This document shows positions 63,891-64,000 of a stretch of 64,000 nucleotides of DNA, in pieces. Position 1 is the stretch's first letter, and each line of letters opens with the position of its first letter. The notes under the pieces were generated by a model. The model was not told the origin of the DNA. It saw only the letters and a program-made list of their open reading frames with translations, and made no database searches. The position numbers were made by a program, and so were the translations under genes. Source of the stretch: WHSW01 sp963759295 (GTDB taxonomy: Bacteria > Actinomycetota > Thermoleophilia > Solirubrobacterales > 70-9); NCBI GenBank assembly GCA_963759295.1, contig CAVWYT010000006.1, forward strand, positions 124,001-188,000, in the 5' to 3' direction.

Positions 63891-63896
63891 AGCCTA
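63891..63896 (-). promoter_or_regulatory. -10-like box TAGGCT, leaderless spacing
   Basis: Minus-strand TAGGCT ends 8 nt before the proC ATG at 63882. Confidence 0.5.
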
Positions 63897-63924
63897 ATGG
63901 CCCGGGTCGGGGGCGCGGCGGAGC

Positions 63925-64000
63925 TCAGCTCTGGTTGAAGAAGCCCTTCTCCACGAGCCGCGCTTTCTCCTCGGCGGAGACCTCGACGTTGCGCGGCGTG
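63925..64000 (-). CDS. sepF: Cell-division protein SepF, C-terminal end only
   Basis: The last 24 codons are visible: NVEVSAEEKARLVEKGFFNQ, then Ser and a TGA. The pattern NVxVSxEEKxRxxExGF(F/Y)NQ is the SepF C-terminus. SepF anchors FtsZ to the membrane. The gene continues beyond the right edge. proC and yggT downstream match the usual sepF neighbourhood. Confidence 0.7.
   Translation of the reverse strand, partial: TPRNVEVSAEEKARLVEKGFFNQS

Noticed and set aside
1..64000. Insertion sequences, integrases, phage genes, toxin-antitoxin pairs, defence systems or CRISPR arrays
   Set aside because: None of the proteins shows such motifs, and no regularly spaced repeats were seen. Base composition is even, except for the short AT-rich island at about 39660-39720.

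Overview
This window is about 64 kb of very GC-rich, densely coded chromosome from an actinobacterium, most likely class Thermoleophilia (Solirubrobacterales-like). That placement is inferred from a GarA-FtsR pair, MurT/GatD, a SigB-type sigma factor with RsbW-like partner, a wax-ester synthase, a SnoaL gene with the MSQ-NVE start and GLSE/GLGA tails, very frequent GTG/TTG starts, and the order of the housekeeping genes. I see no mobile element, phage, CRISPR array, rRNA or convincing tRNA.

Layout. 1-12.4 kb: rny (partial), a membrane cytochrome c, miaB-miaA, a HAD-hydrolase stub, a dapF / circularly permuted ATP-grasp / dapL / ridA group, a DMT transporter, an SDR epimerase, then hflX and dut. 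12.4-16.8 kb (minus strand): a cell-envelope operon, diacylglycerol-kinase-like / murT / methyltransferase / gatD, and a second methyltransferase. 16.9-36 kb: mixed accessory and regulatory genes (peptidyl-prolyl isomerase, RsbW-like protein facing a SigB-type sigma factor, cupin, AraC-VOC pair, RodZ-like protein, YqgE, thioredoxin-TPR, CcdA, WS/DGAT, ChbG, K+ channel, metalloprotease, NadE, an HTH-RskA-like protein). 36-42 kb (minus): FAD oxidase, SRPBCC protein, ftsR, garA, pgsA, proS. 42-47.6 kb: a glycosyl/membrane block (GT2, GtrA, methyltransferase, two polytopic membrane proteins). 47.7-64 kb (mostly minus): ispG, acyl-CoA synthetase, rseP, dxr, nfo (plus strand), cdsA, uppS, frr, pyrH, a secreted glycoside hydrolase, tsf, rpsB, rluD-like, lspA, yggT, proC and the end of sepF. 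This is the widely conserved rpsB-tsf-pyrH-frr-uppS-cdsA-dxr-rseP-ispG-proS backbone with lineage-specific insertions.

How the genes work together. Peptidoglycan and its precursors are a theme: dapL and dapF make diaminopimelate, dxr/ispG/uppS make undecaprenyl phosphate, MurT/GatD amidates lipid II, and SepF and GarA/FtsR concern division. Phospholipid genes (cdsA, pgsA, diacylglycerol kinase) sit alongside.

Most notable observations: (1) DapF has serine at both positions normally held by the catalytic cysteines; (2) a TAnnnT box lies 6-12 nt before the start codon of more than 25 genes on both strands, a signature of leaderless transcription; (3) garA is preceded by a 23-codon leader ORF that itself begins 6 nt after a perfect TATAAT and ends 1 nt before garA; (4) a methyltransferase gene sits between murT and gatD; (5) a perfect inverted repeat encloses the -10 box of a cupin gene; (6) the ends of an eroded tandem SnoaL array flank the surviving copy. 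Between about 8.9 and 12.6 kb every gene on both strands has several single-base frameshifts, and there are isolated ones at about 1.84, 22.55, 37.69, 43.37 and 43.9-44.1 kb. I read these mainly as sequence error, and the affected genes are annotated over their reconstructed extents.
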